Shown: positions 51,107 through 60,335, numbered from the stretch's first letter. The stretch: DNA of 64,000 bases from Paraclostridium hominis (GCF_014306135.1 NZ_JACRWD010000001.1:1426001-1490000), one strand, 5' to 3'. Notes: generated by a model not told the origin, from the letters alone. Program-made: numbers and translations.

Positions 51107-51109
51107 GTC

Positions 51110-51985
51110 GTTTTTGTAAAACTATATCTAGATATTAATAATGTAGGTAAACCCAATGCCCCAAGTAATACTTTATTTTTCATAAATAACATTTTACCTT
51201 CAAAATTAATTAACCCAACTCTCAGTGCATTAAGCTTTTTTATAAATCAAAGTTGTTTTAAATTTAAATTTATATCTTACTAATAAAACTATATAAATAA
51301 TTAAAGAAAGTACTCCAACATAGAAAACTCAATTAAAAAAACTCCCAGCTCTTAAAACAGGTCTATAATCTATTCCCAGGTCAAGTTGGGCCGATCTTCC
51401 ATTTTTATCTGGAATACCTAAACTCACCCCTCTCATAGCCATAGATTTAGTTTGATTTGAATTATCACTATATCATAAATAGGTTTTTTCTCAGAAGCTA
51501 AAGTAATATTAGCAAATCTTATATATTTAAATTCTTTATCTTTTAATATATTTTCAAATTGCTTTTTATATGTTTCTGGCTTATCTATTCTGTCTTCAAT
51601 ACCTGCTTTATAAAGTTTTCCACGTAAATCATATGCTAGATACTCTACTTTATCAACTAATCTATCTGCATAAACCATAGTTGCAAGCCCTACGATTAAT
51701 GATAATATAAAAATATTTCTAAAGATATTTATAAATTTCTTATTTAGTTTTTCATTATCCTTTTTACTTTCATTAAGGGCTTTATGTAAATCCTTTAACA
51801 TATCTGTCCCATCATCAAATTGATTTATAGCTTCATGTTGTGCATCTTCTTCTGAATATCCCTTAGAAATAAATTCATTAGTTTATGTTACTAAATGTCC
51901 TCTTAACTCTTCTTTTAAATCTTTAACTTCTTTACTTCTATCATTTATATATAAAGAATTTAAATATTCATCAATTATTTTCATA
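51110..51985 (-). pseudogene. Decayed DUF1700/permease-prefix type membrane protein
   Basis: Reading from ATG 51985 (GGGAG upstream) gives MKIIDEYLNSLYINDRSKEV, then LKEELRGHLVT followed by an in-frame TAA (codon 34), and onward TNEFISKGYSEEDAQHEAINQF, the typical 'permease prefix domain 1' of proteins encoded beside PadR regulators. The frame continues through a membrane helix (FIILSLIVGLA-like) to 51433, where a shift occurs; a downstream frame encodes SMAMRGVSLGIPDKNGRSAQ and, after another stop (TGA), VFYVGVLSLIIYIVLL. At least three disabling changes mean it is a pseudogene. It lies 3 bp after the PadR gene. Confidence 0.75.
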
Positions 51986-51987
51986 GT

Positions 51988-52317
51988 CTATAATCTCCCC
52001 TTTAAAAATTTATTCATAATATTTTGCACAAAATTCCATTCTTTTATCTTTATATCTAAAGCTTCTTTTCCTTCTTCAGTTATGTGATAATATTTTCTTC
52101 TACTTCCTGCACCTTGTTCATTTCCCCAATAAGATTTTATCAATCCTTTTGATTCAAGCCTTTTAAGAGATATATACATAGTTCCGTCTTTAAGTTCAAA
52201 TGTAGTTTTTTCTCTAACTATTTTTGCTATTTCATATCCATATGAATCTTTTTCATCTAAAATTGCCAATATTAATGTATCTATATGACCTTTTAGAACT
52301 TCTTTATTTAGTTCCAT
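51988..52317 (-). CDS. PadR-family transcriptional regulator
   Basis: 109 residues. Winged helix with the PadR core: LKGHIDTLILAILDEKDSYGYEIAKIV, GTMYISLKRLESKGLI, RRKYYHITEEGKEAL, and a C-terminal dimer helix. These are repressors, often of the adjacent membrane-protein gene, which here is a pseudogene. A TACCTC-N7-GAGGTA dyad overlaps its own promoter, so it probably autoregulates. AGGAGGTGAAATT provides a strong ribosome site. Confidence 0.92.
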   Translation of the reverse strand: MELNKEVLKGHIDTLILAILDEKDSYGYEIAKIVREKTTFELKDGTMYISLKRLESKGLIKSYWGNEQGAGSRRKYYHITEEGKEALDIKIKEWNFVQNIMNKFLKGRL

Positions 52318-52336
52318 AATTTCACCTCCTTATATA

Positions 52337-52355
52337 TACCTCATTATACGAGGTA
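52337..52355 (-). promoter_or_regulatory. Putative PadR operator over its promoter
   Basis: TACCTC-ATTATAC-GAGGTA, 6-bp arms; the minus-strand -10 box TATAAT lies in the spacer. A further CCTCG half-site is at about 52384. Confidence 0.6.
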
Positions 52356-52428
52356 GTTACATATATATAATAAATCATAATACCTCGAATGCAAGTTAAT
52401 ATGGCATAGATTTTATTTAAGATATAGT

Positions 52429-52482
52429 TAAAGACACATTAATAAGTAATGTGCCTTTTTTATTGATTAAAATTTTCATTGT
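52429..52482. repeat. Dispersed repeat with hairpin, copy 2
   Basis: Second copy of the element at 51053-51106 with the same hairpin and T-run, about 1.37 kb away; the copies differ at only a few bases in the loop and edges. Confidence 0.7.
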
Positions 52483-52488
52483 AATTTA

Positions 52489-52596
52489 CTATTTAGATAT
52501 GTAACTTAATTTAATAGTAGTCATATGATTCATTGGATTTTCATCATGAATCATAGTTAAAACCCCATCTTTAAAATCTGCATTCTTAAAGTTCAT
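52489..52596 (-). pseudogene. Short C-terminal gene remnant overlapping the MFS stop
   Basis: 35 codons (MNFKNADFKDGVLTMIHDEN, then PMNHMTTIKLSYISK and a stop) starting inside the MFS C-terminus. It reads like the C-terminal strand-rich end of a larger protein rather than a whole gene, and no ribosome site precedes it. Probably what is left of a deleted neighbour; low confidence. Confidence 0.3.
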
Positions 52597-53803
52597 AATT
52601 TCTCTTAAACTCAAGTTCACTTTTATAAATATGACTAAATAATATAACTGCTATTATATAAAATCCTACTGTAAAATAATACGGAACAGTATAAGATATA
52701 TTTTCCATTAAAAATCCGCCAATGGCTATTCCTATGGCTCTACTTATATTACTGGATAAAGATATTAAACTACTCATATTAGTTCTTTCTTTATCTGAAA
52801 CCATTTCCATTGATAAGTTTTGTATTAATGGCATAGCCATATTCATAAGTCCATTTCTCATAAAAAATGATATCGTTATTATTATTATTCCCTGAGGAAA
52901 AGCAATTGATAATAAAAATGGTATAGATAATAACTGACAAATAATAACTGATTTAACTTTTCCAAATTTTGATGACATAAAAGGAATAACCATACCACCT
53001 ATAATACATCCAAACTGAGATATAGAAAGTATAGTTCCAACGATACTATCTTCTATATTCATTGAATATTTTAAATAAACACTAAAAAATGGAACTATTA
53101 TACCTGCACCTATACCAATTAAAAATTGATATATCATAAAATTTGCAACTTTTTTATTAAATATAGATACATATCCTTTAAAACAATCTTTTAAACTTCT
53201 AGTCTCTAAGTTTTCTGGTTCTTTCATAAAATATATAGGAACTAACGCTAATATAGATAAAATTGCAGATATTATAAATACATACTTTATAGCTTCACTC
53301 GATGTAAAGTAATTGCTTAAATAAGAAGACATCACGCCTCCTAAAAATGATGCACTCATCATACCAGCATTAGATATTATAAAATTTGTACTAAATACAG
53401 AAACTCTTTCTTTTTCTGTGGTATTTTCAAGTATATACATTCCTTCTGCTGTTGATTTCATACTCATACCAAATCCATTTATTATTGCCATAACTACTAT
53501 TAAGATTGGATTATTAACAAGTACTATAAAACTAGATCCAATAGCTATACATAGAAAACCTAAGTAAAAGCTTTTCTTTCTACCGATTCTTTCTATTAAG
53601 TAAGCACTTAGTATAGATGCTATAGCTATTGAAAAAGTGTTAATTGAAAGTATATTTCCAACAAATTGTTCTTGATATCCTATTTCTTTTAGATATATCC
53701 CCACAAACATATTAAAAATTCCCATAGCAAAAGAAGCTATAAGATTTATAGCAAGAAATAATTTAATATTCTTACTGAGCTTTACCTTACCCTTATTTCC
53801 CAT
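52586..53803 (-). CDS. MFS transporter
   Basis: 405 residues, twelve transmembrane helices. FVGIYLKEIGYQEQFVGNIL, the loop motif YLIERIGRKKSFYLGF (MFS motif A) and a second-half equivalent FMSSKFGKVKSVII support the major facilitator assignment, close to drug-efflux or sugar-exporter types. Substrate unknown. Its last codons overlap the remnant at 52489-52596, hinting that the end of the gene was reshaped by a deletion. Divergent from the acetyltransferase gene. Confidence 0.88.
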   Translation of the reverse strand: MGNKGKVKLSKNIKLFLAINLIASFAMGIFNMFVGIYLKEIGYQEQFVGNILSINTFSIAIASILSAYLIERIGRKKSFYLGFLCIAIGSSFIVLVNNPILIVVMAIINGFGMSMKSTAEGMYILENTTEKERVSVFSTNFIISNAGMMSASFLGGVMSSYLSNYFTSSEAIKYVFIISAILSILALVPIYFMKEPENLETRSLKDCFKGYVSIFNKKVANFMIYQFLIGIGAGIIVPFFSVYLKYSMNIEDSIVGTILSISQFGCIIGGMVIPFMSSKFGKVKSVIICQLLSIPFLLSIAFPQGIIIITISFFMRNGLMNMAMPLIQNLSMEMVSDKERTNMSSLISLSSNISRAIGIAIGGFLMENISYTVPYYFTVGFYIIAVILFSHIYKSELEFKRNYEL

Positions 53804-53916
53804 TAAATTCCCCTCTTCTCATTCTCTTTTTGTCTATCCCAATATAAGTGTATTCTTTTTTTTGAATTTTTTCAATAATCATGTGATATACTTTATCTAA
53901 AAAGGGGACTCAATTT

Positions 53917-54468
53917 ATGAAAGATATAATAATAGAAACAGATAGGTTGATTTTAAGAAAAATTTCAGAAAATGATTATAGAGAAATTGCTAATATACTC
54001 CAAGATATTGAAGTTATGTATGCATGGGAAAAATCTTTTTCAGATGAAGAAGTTAGAAATTGGATAAATGAAAATTTAAAAAGATATGATGATGAAGGAT
54101 ATAGTTACTTTTTAACTTTAAATAAAAATGATAATAAAGTCATTGGTGTAATGGGGCCTTTAATTGAATATATAAATAATGATTCATTTATAGGCGTAGC
54201 ATACATACTAAATAAAAATGCCTGGGGATATGGGTATGCAACTGAAGGTATTAAAGCTTGTATTGATTATGCTTTTTCTAAACTTAATGCTGATAAAGTT
54301 ATTGCACAAATAAGACCTAGTAATATTAATTCTTGTAATGTAGCAAATAGATTAAATATGAAAATACAAGATAGTTATATAAAAATATATGATAATAAAA
54401 AAATGAAACATCTAATTTATTGTATTGATAAAAATGAATATTTTAAATTAAAATCATCAAATTTTTAA
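53917..54468 (+). CDS. GNAT N-acetyltransferase, RimJ/RimL type
   Basis: 183 residues. ETDRLILRKISENDYREI at the start, KVIGVMGPLIEY, GVAYILNKNAWGYGYATEGI (acetyl-CoA loop region), KVIAQIRPSNINSCNVANRLNM, all standard. Acceptor unknown. AAAGGGGACTC precedes the ATG. Single gene, convergent with the RelA/SpoT-like gene across a shared terminator. Confidence 0.9.
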   Translation: MKDIIIETDRLILRKISENDYREIANILQDIEVMYAWEKSFSDEEVRNWINENLKRYDDEGYSYFLTLNKNDNKVIGVMGPLIEYINNDSFIGVAYILNKNAWGYGYATEGIKACIDYAFSKLNADKVIAQIRPSNINSCNVANRLNMKIQDSYIKIYDNKKMKHLIYCIDKNEYFKLKSSNF

Positions 54469-54480
54469 TTTAATTATATA

Positions 54481-54518
54481 AAAAAAGAGATACTTTTACA
54501 AAAATGTATCTCTTTTTT
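54481..54518. terminator. Bidirectional terminator
   Basis: Thirteen-bp perfect stem AAAAAAGAGATAC / GTATCTCTTTTTT with a 12-nt loop, between convergent genes. Confidence 0.9.
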
Positions 54519-54522
54519 AGAT

Positions 54523-55893
54523 TTAATCATGTATAGCATCTTTTATTTTTTTGCTCATAAGTTCCATATACTTTTCTTTTTTAGATTCATATTCTTTATA
54601 TGAATCTACATTTTTACAAATATCATTTATTATTTTTTTAGTTATATTATTTATACTATCTAAATTTTCCTCATATACAATCTCAATAGAATCAATTTCT
54701 ATTAAAGTATCTACAACTTTCATATATATGTCATTTAATATATGTTTACTGTTAGTATTAAATTTTAACTCAAGTTTTGCTTGATGTTTTATAGAAACTA
54801 CTTTTTCTTTTATAAATAAAATAAAGTTTTCAAAGTCTTTTTTATTGTTAAGTGGCTCTACTTCAAATAGTATTCTAAAAAATAAATTCCATATAAACTC
54901 ACAGTTTAACTTAGGTATTATAAAATTTCCAAGTCTTTCGCAAAATTCATCTTCAAATTTTGGAAGTTTACCAAATCTTATTTTTGAATTAAAATCAATA
55001 TCCTTTTTAGAAATTTCATTTATTCTTATAAGCCCTTGTATGGTAGTATCTTCTTTAAAATCTACACCTTCATTATTTTTATTAAAAGAATAGTTTATTA
55101 TAGTTTCACAAGGTTTTTTAAAGTCTATTATAAAACCTATATTTTCTTCCATTTTTTCAGCAAATGTATCATAAGCTATTTTTGCCAAAAACTTTTCCAT
55201 GGATTTTTGCTGTGATGCTTTATCTTTAGTTGTTGTCGAACTAAAAGTTTTAGAAACTGACAACAATTGATTATCAATCATTGTCAAGTTGTTTTTTATA
55301 GATGCTAATACATCACTTAAAAATTTATCCATCATTAAATAAGCATTATTTTTGTAAATAACATTATGTTCTATATCGCTCCAAAATATGTTTACCATCG
55401 ATTTTATTTGTATTTCAAAACTAATTTTTTTATCACTATATAAAAATAATCCATCTATTCTATATATTTCAAATCCATTTTTTTGCTTTCTTGGCTGTTC
55501 TTTATCAAGTCTTATTCTTATATTTTCATTTTCTTCATTATAATAATAAATATTATCTTCTGTTTTATTAAAATAATTTTTTAATAATTTATATATCTTT
55601 CTTTCTTCTTCTATAAATCTACATTCTAATCTAACACCTATTAAGTCTGATAAATTATGTATCAATTCTTTAGGATTTTTATATTTTTTTAAATATTTAT
55701 TTCTTATTATTTTTTCTCTTAAACTATATTCAGACTTTACTCTTGAATTAACATTTAGATACTCTTGTTCATATTCATTAAGTATATTTTCAAAGTAAAC
55801 TATTAATTCTTCTGATAACATATTAAGGGTAGGTGTTATTTCTTTAAGTATTTCTATTGATTCATCTATATATTCAAATTCTCTCAAACTCAT
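54523..55893 (-). CDS. RelA/SpoT-domain nucleotide synthetase-like protein with large C-terminal extension
   Basis: 456 residues. Residues about 30-215 form a RelA/SpoT synthetase domain: VKSEYSLREKIIRNKYLKKY (ATP-binding basic residues), LIHNLSDLIGVRLECRF (the conserved D-x-x-G-x-R), IEIQ-type strand SFEIQIKSMVNIFWSDIEHNVIYK (catalytic E-x-Q and the H of the W-x-x-x-E-H block). There is no HD hydrolase domain and no TGS/ACT region as in Rel. The C-terminal 240 residues are helical and unrecognised. It could make (p)ppGpp or a related alarmone, or act as a toxic synthetase. Single gene. Confidence 0.8.
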   Translation of the reverse strand: MSLREFEYIDESIEILKEITPTLNMLSEELIVYFENILNEYEQEYLNVNSRVKSEYSLREKIIRNKYLKKYKNPKELIHNLSDLIGVRLECRFIEEERKIYKLLKNYFNKTEDNIYYYNEENENIRIRLDKEQPRKQKNGFEIYRIDGLFLYSDKKISFEIQIKSMVNIFWSDIEHNVIYKNNAYLMMDKFLSDVLASIKNNLTMIDNQLLSVSKTFSSTTTKDKASQQKSMEKFLAKIAYDTFAEKMEENIGFIIDFKKPCETIINYSFNKNNEGVDFKEDTTIQGLIRINEISKKDIDFNSKIRFGKLPKFEDEFCERLGNFIIPKLNCEFIWNLFFRILFEVEPLNNKKDFENFILFIKEKVVSIKHQAKLELKFNTNSKHILNDIYMKVVDTLIEIDSIEIVYEENLDSINNITKKIINDICKNVDSYKEYESKKEKYMELMSKKIKDAIHD

Positions 55894-56063
55894 ACTAAGT
55901 TCTCCTTGATGTCCTTTTTATATATCTAAATTTTACACAAAAATGTTAATTTAATCAAATAACGAAATTGTTATATATATGTAATTTTGTTGAATAAAAA
56001 CTTAATCTAAATTATTATAAGTGTAGTATAAATTTTTAAATGCCTAAATTATAGGAGGATTTA

Positions 56064-57221
56064 ATGAGTAAAAATACATTGTCTATATCAGTTAGATATA
56101 TACCTTTGTTTGTAATAATAATAGATATTTTAAGTCAAAATTCTAAGGTTGATGACTTATTGATATTTTATTTTTTTGCTTTTATGATAAATAATCAACT
56201 TAGATATTTTAACCTAAAAAATAATAATAATTTTAAAATAATATCTTTATTTATTGATTTGATTTTAATTTATTTTTTATCTAAATTTACAAATAGTATT
56301 AGCTTTTTTTACTTTATACCAATAATATTTGATATATCTTTTTTATTTGAAAATAAAATTAAATATATAATGTTTTTACTTACATTTATAAGCTTTATTT
56401 TAATTAATCTAAATACTTCTATACTTTATTTATTAAAAGATATATCTGTACTTTTAATAATTACTTTAATGAGCTTATACATATATAAGGAAAATTTAAA
56501 TAAGCTAAAATATCAAAATACTTATGATAAACTAAGAATCTCAGAAGACAAATTAAAAAGAGCTAATCAAGATTTAGAAATATATATAAATTCAGTTGAA
56601 GAGCTTGCTATATTAAAAGAACGTAATAGAATATCAAGAGAAATACATGATAGTGTTGGTCATTCTTTATCTACTACAATAATTCAACTTGAAGCTATAA
56701 AGCGTTTATTAAAAAATAATCCGCCTTTATATGAATTAGTTGATGAACTTCGTGATTTTGTTAAAGATAGCTTTAGTGAAGTAAGAACTGCCATATCAAA
56801 GTTAAAGCCTACTGAATATGAGAATTATCAAAATCTATTTAAAATAGATGAATTAGTAAAAAACTTTTCTAAACTAACTAATACAGATGTCAAATTGACT
56901 ATATCTAAAAATACTTGGAGCTTATCAAGCGTTCAGTCTATAACTTTATATAGAGTTATACAAGAAGCTTTATCTAATGCTATAAGACATGGTAAATGTA
57001 GTAAAATTGATATTTTTATAACCTTTAATTCTAATGAATTAATACTTAATATTAAAGATAATGGTTTAGGATGTAAAAGTATTGTAAAAGGTAATGGTTT
57101 AAATAGTATTTCTGAAAGAATTTACGAGTTAAAGGGAAAGGTTGAATTTTTTAATGTAGAAGATGGATTTCTTATAAGAGCAACTTTTCCTAAAAATACT
57201 GGGGGTAATTTCATTGAGTAA
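56064..57221 (+). CDS. Sensor histidine kinase, NarL-partner (HisKA_3) type
   Basis: 385 residues. Five or six transmembrane segments in the first 140 residues with almost no external loop, a coiled-coil linker (about 145-182), HisKA_3 with H195 in ERNRISREIHDSVGHSLS, and HATPase with ALSNAIRHG, DNGLGC and GNGLNSISER. This is the DesK/LiaS-like intramembrane-sensing layout that detects membrane or envelope change. It overlaps the response regulator gene by 8 bp. Ligand unknown. Confidence 0.92.
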   Translation: MSKNTLSISVRYIPLFVIIIDILSQNSKVDDLLIFYFFAFMINNQLRYFNLKNNNNFKIISLFIDLILIYFLSKFTNSISFFYFIPIIFDISFLFENKIKYIMFLLTFISFILINLNTSILYLLKDISVLLIITLMSLYIYKENLNKLKYQNTYDKLRISEDKLKRANQDLEIYINSVEELAILKERNRISREIHDSVGHSLSTTIIQLEAIKRLLKNNPPLYELVDELRDFVKDSFSEVRTAISKLKPTEYENYQNLFKIDELVKNFSKLTNTDVKLTISKNTWSLSSVQSITLYRVIQEALSNAIRHGKCSKIDIFITFNSNELILNIKDNGLGCKSIVKGNGLNSISERIYELKGKVEFFNVEDGFLIRATFPKNTGGNFIE

Positions 57222-57858
57222 AATAAAAATTTTAATAGTTGATGATGAAAAATTAATTAGAAGTGGATTAAAAATTATATTATCTTCTTATGATGATTTA
57301 GAAGTTATAGGGGATTGTTCTAATGGATATGATGCTTTAGAGTTTTGCAAAAATAATAATGTTGATTTAGTATTAATGGATATTAGAATGAAAGTTTGTG
57401 ATGGAGTTTTAGGAACTAGACTTATAAAAGAATATGATAATTCTATATGTGTATTAGTTCTTACTACTTTTAATGATGATGAGTATATTAAAAATGCTAT
57501 GAAATTTGGAGCTTCTGGTTATTTATTAAAAGATAGTTCAGATGAAGTTTTGTATGAAGGGATAAAATCTAGTTTTTATGGTAATGTAGTACTTGATAAA
57601 AGTGTTATAAGTAAGATTATTTCTAGTGAAAGCAGTATATGTGTAGATAAAGTTATCAAAGAATTTAATTTAACACAAAAAGAGATAGATATTATATCTT
57701 TAATAGCTAATGGACTTACCAATAAAGAAATAAGTGAGAATTTATATTTATCAGAAGGTACTATAAAAAATAATATAACTAATATTCTTAGTAAACTTAA
57801 TCTTCGTGATAGAACTCAAATAGCTATATTTGCTTTTAAAAATAAAATAGTATCTTAA
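57214..57858 (+). CDS. LuxR/NarL-type response regulator
   Basis: 214 residues. Receiver with DDE pocket, phospho-acceptor D56 (LVLMDIRMKVCDG), T in LTTFNDDEYI and K in GYLLKDSS; C-terminal LuxR helix-turn-helix (NLTQKEIDIISLIANGLTNKEI, LYLSEGTIKNNITNIL). GGGGG lies 8 nt before the start, inside the kinase gene. The start codon is read as TTG (57214). Cognate to the kinase; possible targets include the ABC exporter 2.5 kb downstream, but this is speculation. Confidence 0.93.
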   Translation: MSKIKILIVDDEKLIRSGLKIILSSYDDLEVIGDCSNGYDALEFCKNNNVDLVLMDIRMKVCDGVLGTRLIKEYDNSICVLVLTTFNDDEYIKNAMKFGASGYLLKDSSDEVLYEGIKSSFYGNVVLDKSVISKIISSESSICVDKVIKEFNLTQKEIDIISLIANGLTNKEISENLYLSEGTIKNNITNILSKLNLRDRTQIAIFAFKNKIVS

Positions 57859-57863
57859 AAAAA

Positions 57864-57891
57864 GATTATAGCTTAAATTTAAGCTATAATC
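57864..57891 (+). terminator. Terminator after the response regulator
   Basis: A 28-bp perfect palindrome (14-bp arms, core AGCTTAAATTTAAGCT) flanked by A and T runs; convergent MATE gene on the other side. Confidence 0.85.
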
Positions 57892-57925
57892 CTTTTTTAT
57901 ACTTAACTGCCATAAGTTATTAAGT

Positions 57926-59287
57926 TTAATTTCTTAGTGGAGTTTGCCTCTGTTTACAACCTTTTTCTTCCAATATATCTCTTCCTTTTCTAAAATAAAA
58001 AGTTAGTGAGAAAAATATAGTAAGTAATTCTGCTATAGGTATAGCTAACCATATTCCATTTACACCTATAAATCCTGGAAGTATTGTTATTGTAGCTACT
58101 ACAAATATAAGTGATCTTAATACTGATATTATTGCAGATACCTGCCCATTTCCTATTGCTGTAAAGTATCCAGACATAAATACATTAAGTCCTATAATTA
58201 AAAATCCATAAGAAAATAATTTAATACCTGAAACAGCAATTTTATATACTTCTAAATCCCTTGTAAATAATCCTATTATATTTTCTCCTAAAAACATTGA
58301 AATTAAAAATATAACCACAGAACTCCATCCAATAGTTACAAAACTATGTCTTAAACTTTCTTTTATTTTTTCCTTATTTTTAGCTCCAAAGTTATAACTA
58401 ATCATAGGAGATATTCCAACTGCTACTCCAAAGTATACTGCTATAAAGAAATAGTACATATAAATTATAATAGACATTGCTGCTATTCCATTTTCTCCAC
58501 TAAATGTTAATATACTTTTATTAAATAAAAATGTAGTTATACCTGTTGATAATTCTGTAAACATTTCTGAACTTCCATTATAGCAAGAATTAAATAAAGC
58601 TTTAAAATCTACTTTTGGTTTTGTAAATTTTAAAAGTGATTTACTTCCTTTAAAATAAAATAATCCTACTAGCGCTGATAAAGTTATTGCTATATATGTT
58701 CCTAGTCCAGCTCCTGCTATTCCCATTTTTAATACTACTATAAATAAAAAATCGAAAACTACATTTAAAAATAATCCTAAACTAGACATTAAAAGTGCTA
58801 CTTTAGGGCTTCCATCTACACGAGTGTAATACTCAAAGTATAACTTAAACATCATAGGAATTGTCATAAGTACAGTTATTAGTCCATAAGATTTTGCATA
58901 TGGTAGTAACCTATCAGTTGTTCCTAAAAACATTAATATAGGTTCTAAAAATATTACACCAAAAACAGTAAGTACTATACCTATAATAAGTAATGTAACT
59001 GTTATAAATGAAAATAGTTGATTAGCTCCAATTTTATCTTTTTCACCAAGTTTTATACCAACTAGTGCCCCAGAACCTGTAGCTAACATTACTGCTATAC
59101 CAAATACAACACAAGTTATTGGTATAACAATATTTATTGATGCTAAAGCATCTGAGTTTACATATCTTGATACAAAAAATCCATCTATAGTTGTATAAAA
59201 TGATAAAAATATCATTGTAATAATTGATGGCAATACATATCTTAAAAACTGCCTATAATTTTGTTTTTTAGCAAATACATCTTCCAT
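57926..59287 (-). CDS. MATE-family efflux transporter
   Basis: 453 residues with twelve transmembrane helices. YVLPSIITMIFLSFYTTIDGFFVSRYV opens the protein and NSCYNGSSEMFTELSTGITTFLF begins the second half, both typical of the clostridial MATE group. Drug/metabolite:ion antiporter. Divergent from a MerR gene; the shared 105-bp intergenic region contains a 19-bp-spacer promoter for this gene, so induction by the MerR protein is likely. Confidence 0.93.
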   Translation of the reverse strand: MEDVFAKKQNYRQFLRYVLPSIITMIFLSFYTTIDGFFVSRYVNSDALASINIVIPITCVVFGIAVMLATGSGALVGIKLGEKDKIGANQLFSFITVTLLIIGIVLTVFGVIFLEPILMFLGTTDRLLPYAKSYGLITVLMTIPMMFKLYFEYYTRVDGSPKVALLMSSLGLFLNVVFDFLFIVVLKMGIAGAGLGTYIAITLSALVGLFYFKGSKSLLKFTKPKVDFKALFNSCYNGSSEMFTELSTGITTFLFNKSILTFSGENGIAAMSIIIYMYYFFIAVYFGVAVGISPMISYNFGAKNKEKIKESLRHSFVTIGWSSVVIFLISMFLGENIIGLFTRDLEVYKIAVSGIKLFSYGFLIIGLNVFMSGYFTAIGNGQVSAIISVLRSLIFVVATITILPGFIGVNGIWLAIPIAELLTIFFSLTFYFRKGRDILEEKGCKQRQTPLRN

Positions 59288-59324
59288 TTTTACACCTCTA
59301 TTATTTTTAAATAATTGATATTAC

Positions 59325-59367
59325 TTGACATTAATAATTGTGAAGGATATAGTAACTATATTGTCAA
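59325..59367. promoter_or_regulatory. Overlapping divergent MATE/merR promoters with MerR operator
   Basis: For the MATE gene (minus): -35 TTGACA (59362-59367), 19-bp spacer, -10 CACAAT (59337-59342). In the spacer lies the perfect dyad ATATAGTAACTATAT (59347-59361). For merR (plus): -35 TTGACA (59325-59330), 17-bp spacer, -10 TATAGT (59348-59353) within the same dyad, so one site can activate MATE and repress merR. Confidence 0.75.
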
Positions 59368-59401
59368 GAAAAATTTAAAATAAAAATGGCAGGTGTTATA
59401 T

Positions 59402-60214
59402 ATGAAATTTACAGTAGGTGAGTTAGCAAAGCTTCATGGTATGAGCAAACAAACATTAATATATTATGATAATATAGATTTATTTAAACCTAATATTGTT
59501 GATGAAAATAATGGTTATAGATATTATACTTCAGAACAATTAGAAGTTTTAGATAGCATTTTAATTTTAAGAGAAATCGGTATACCTATAAAAGAAATAA
59601 AAGAATTTTTAGTTAAAAGAGATGATAATAAAGCACTACATCTTTTAAAACAACAAAAAATAAAATTAGATGAACAGGTTAAAAATATTCAAAGAACTAT
59701 TAAAAGACTAGAAAATAAAATAGATACAATAGAAAGTTTAGATAATTATAAAAATGATGTTTATTTTGAAGAAATGGAATTAGAATATTTAGTTTTACAA
59801 AAAGTTGAAGCTCCTTTTGACCTTTTGCAAACTGATATAGCTTTTAAAAAGTTGTTAACAACTGTAACTAACAATAAATACCCTTACTATTATCAGTTAG
59901 GCACTATAATTGCTCTTGAAAATTTATTGCTTAAAAAATATACCACTGCTGATTCTGTATTTTTTCCACTTTATAAAAAATTAAAAGGTGAAAATGTTAT
60001 TGAAAAGTCTAAAGGACTTTATGCTGTAGCTTTGCATAAAGGTGAATATTCAAGTATAGGCAAAACTTATGAAATTTTAATAAAAAATATTAATAAAAAT
60101 AATTATAAAATGATTGGACCTTCTTTTGAATATGGTATTTTAGATAGTTTGACATCTTATACTTCAAAAGATTATATAACTAAAATTGCGATTCCTATCA
60201 AAGCACAATTTTAG
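59402..60214 (+). CDS. MerR-family multidrug-type regulator
   Basis: 270 residues. MerR DNA-binding domain (FTVGELAKLHGMSKQTLIYYDNIDLF, GYRYYTSEQLEVLDSIL), dimer helix (about 75-115), then a divergent C-terminal sensor domain of about 155 residues resembling BmrR/GyrI-like folds (GLYAVALHKGEYSSIGKTY). ATG 59402 is chosen with AGGTG 6 nt upstream. It should activate the divergent MATE gene through the 19-bp-spacer promoter. Ligand unknown. Confidence 0.92.
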   Translation: MKFTVGELAKLHGMSKQTLIYYDNIDLFKPNIVDENNGYRYYTSEQLEVLDSILILREIGIPIKEIKEFLVKRDDNKALHLLKQQKIKLDEQVKNIQRTIKRLENKIDTIESLDNYKNDVYFEEMELEYLVLQKVEAPFDLLQTDIAFKKLLTTVTNNKYPYYYQLGTIIALENLLLKKYTTADSVFFPLYKKLKGENVIEKSKGLYAVALHKGEYSSIGKTYEILIKNINKNNYKMIGPSFEYGILDSLTSYTSKDYITKIAIPIKAQF

Positions 60215-60281
60215 CTAAAATAACTTTTCAAAAATTTTTAAACTTGACTATCGTCTTTAAATTTTATTATTTATTTAAATT

Positions 60282-60335
60282 ATTACATTACTTTAAAAGT
60301 GACTTAGGTCACTTTTTTTAATGACTTAATGTAAT
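60282..60335 (+). terminator. Nested hairpin after merR and before the ABC operon
   Basis: Inner stem AAAAGTGAC / GTCACTTTT with TTAG loop and T-run (60295-60316) is a terminator. It is enclosed by outer arms ATTACATTA (60282-60290) and TAATGTAAT (60327-60335), an unusual second layer that could be an operator or an attenuator for the ABC genes. Confidence 0.7.

Noticed and set aside
51080..51283. Plus-strand 67-codon frame
   Set aside because: No ribosome site; it lies antisense to decayed minus-strand coding sequence and over the dispersed repeat.
51300..51345. In-frame TGA in the PadR-adjacent gene as a second selenocysteine
   Set aside because: The gene also has an early TAA and a frameshift, there is no redox motif at the TGA and no SECIS-like stem was seen.
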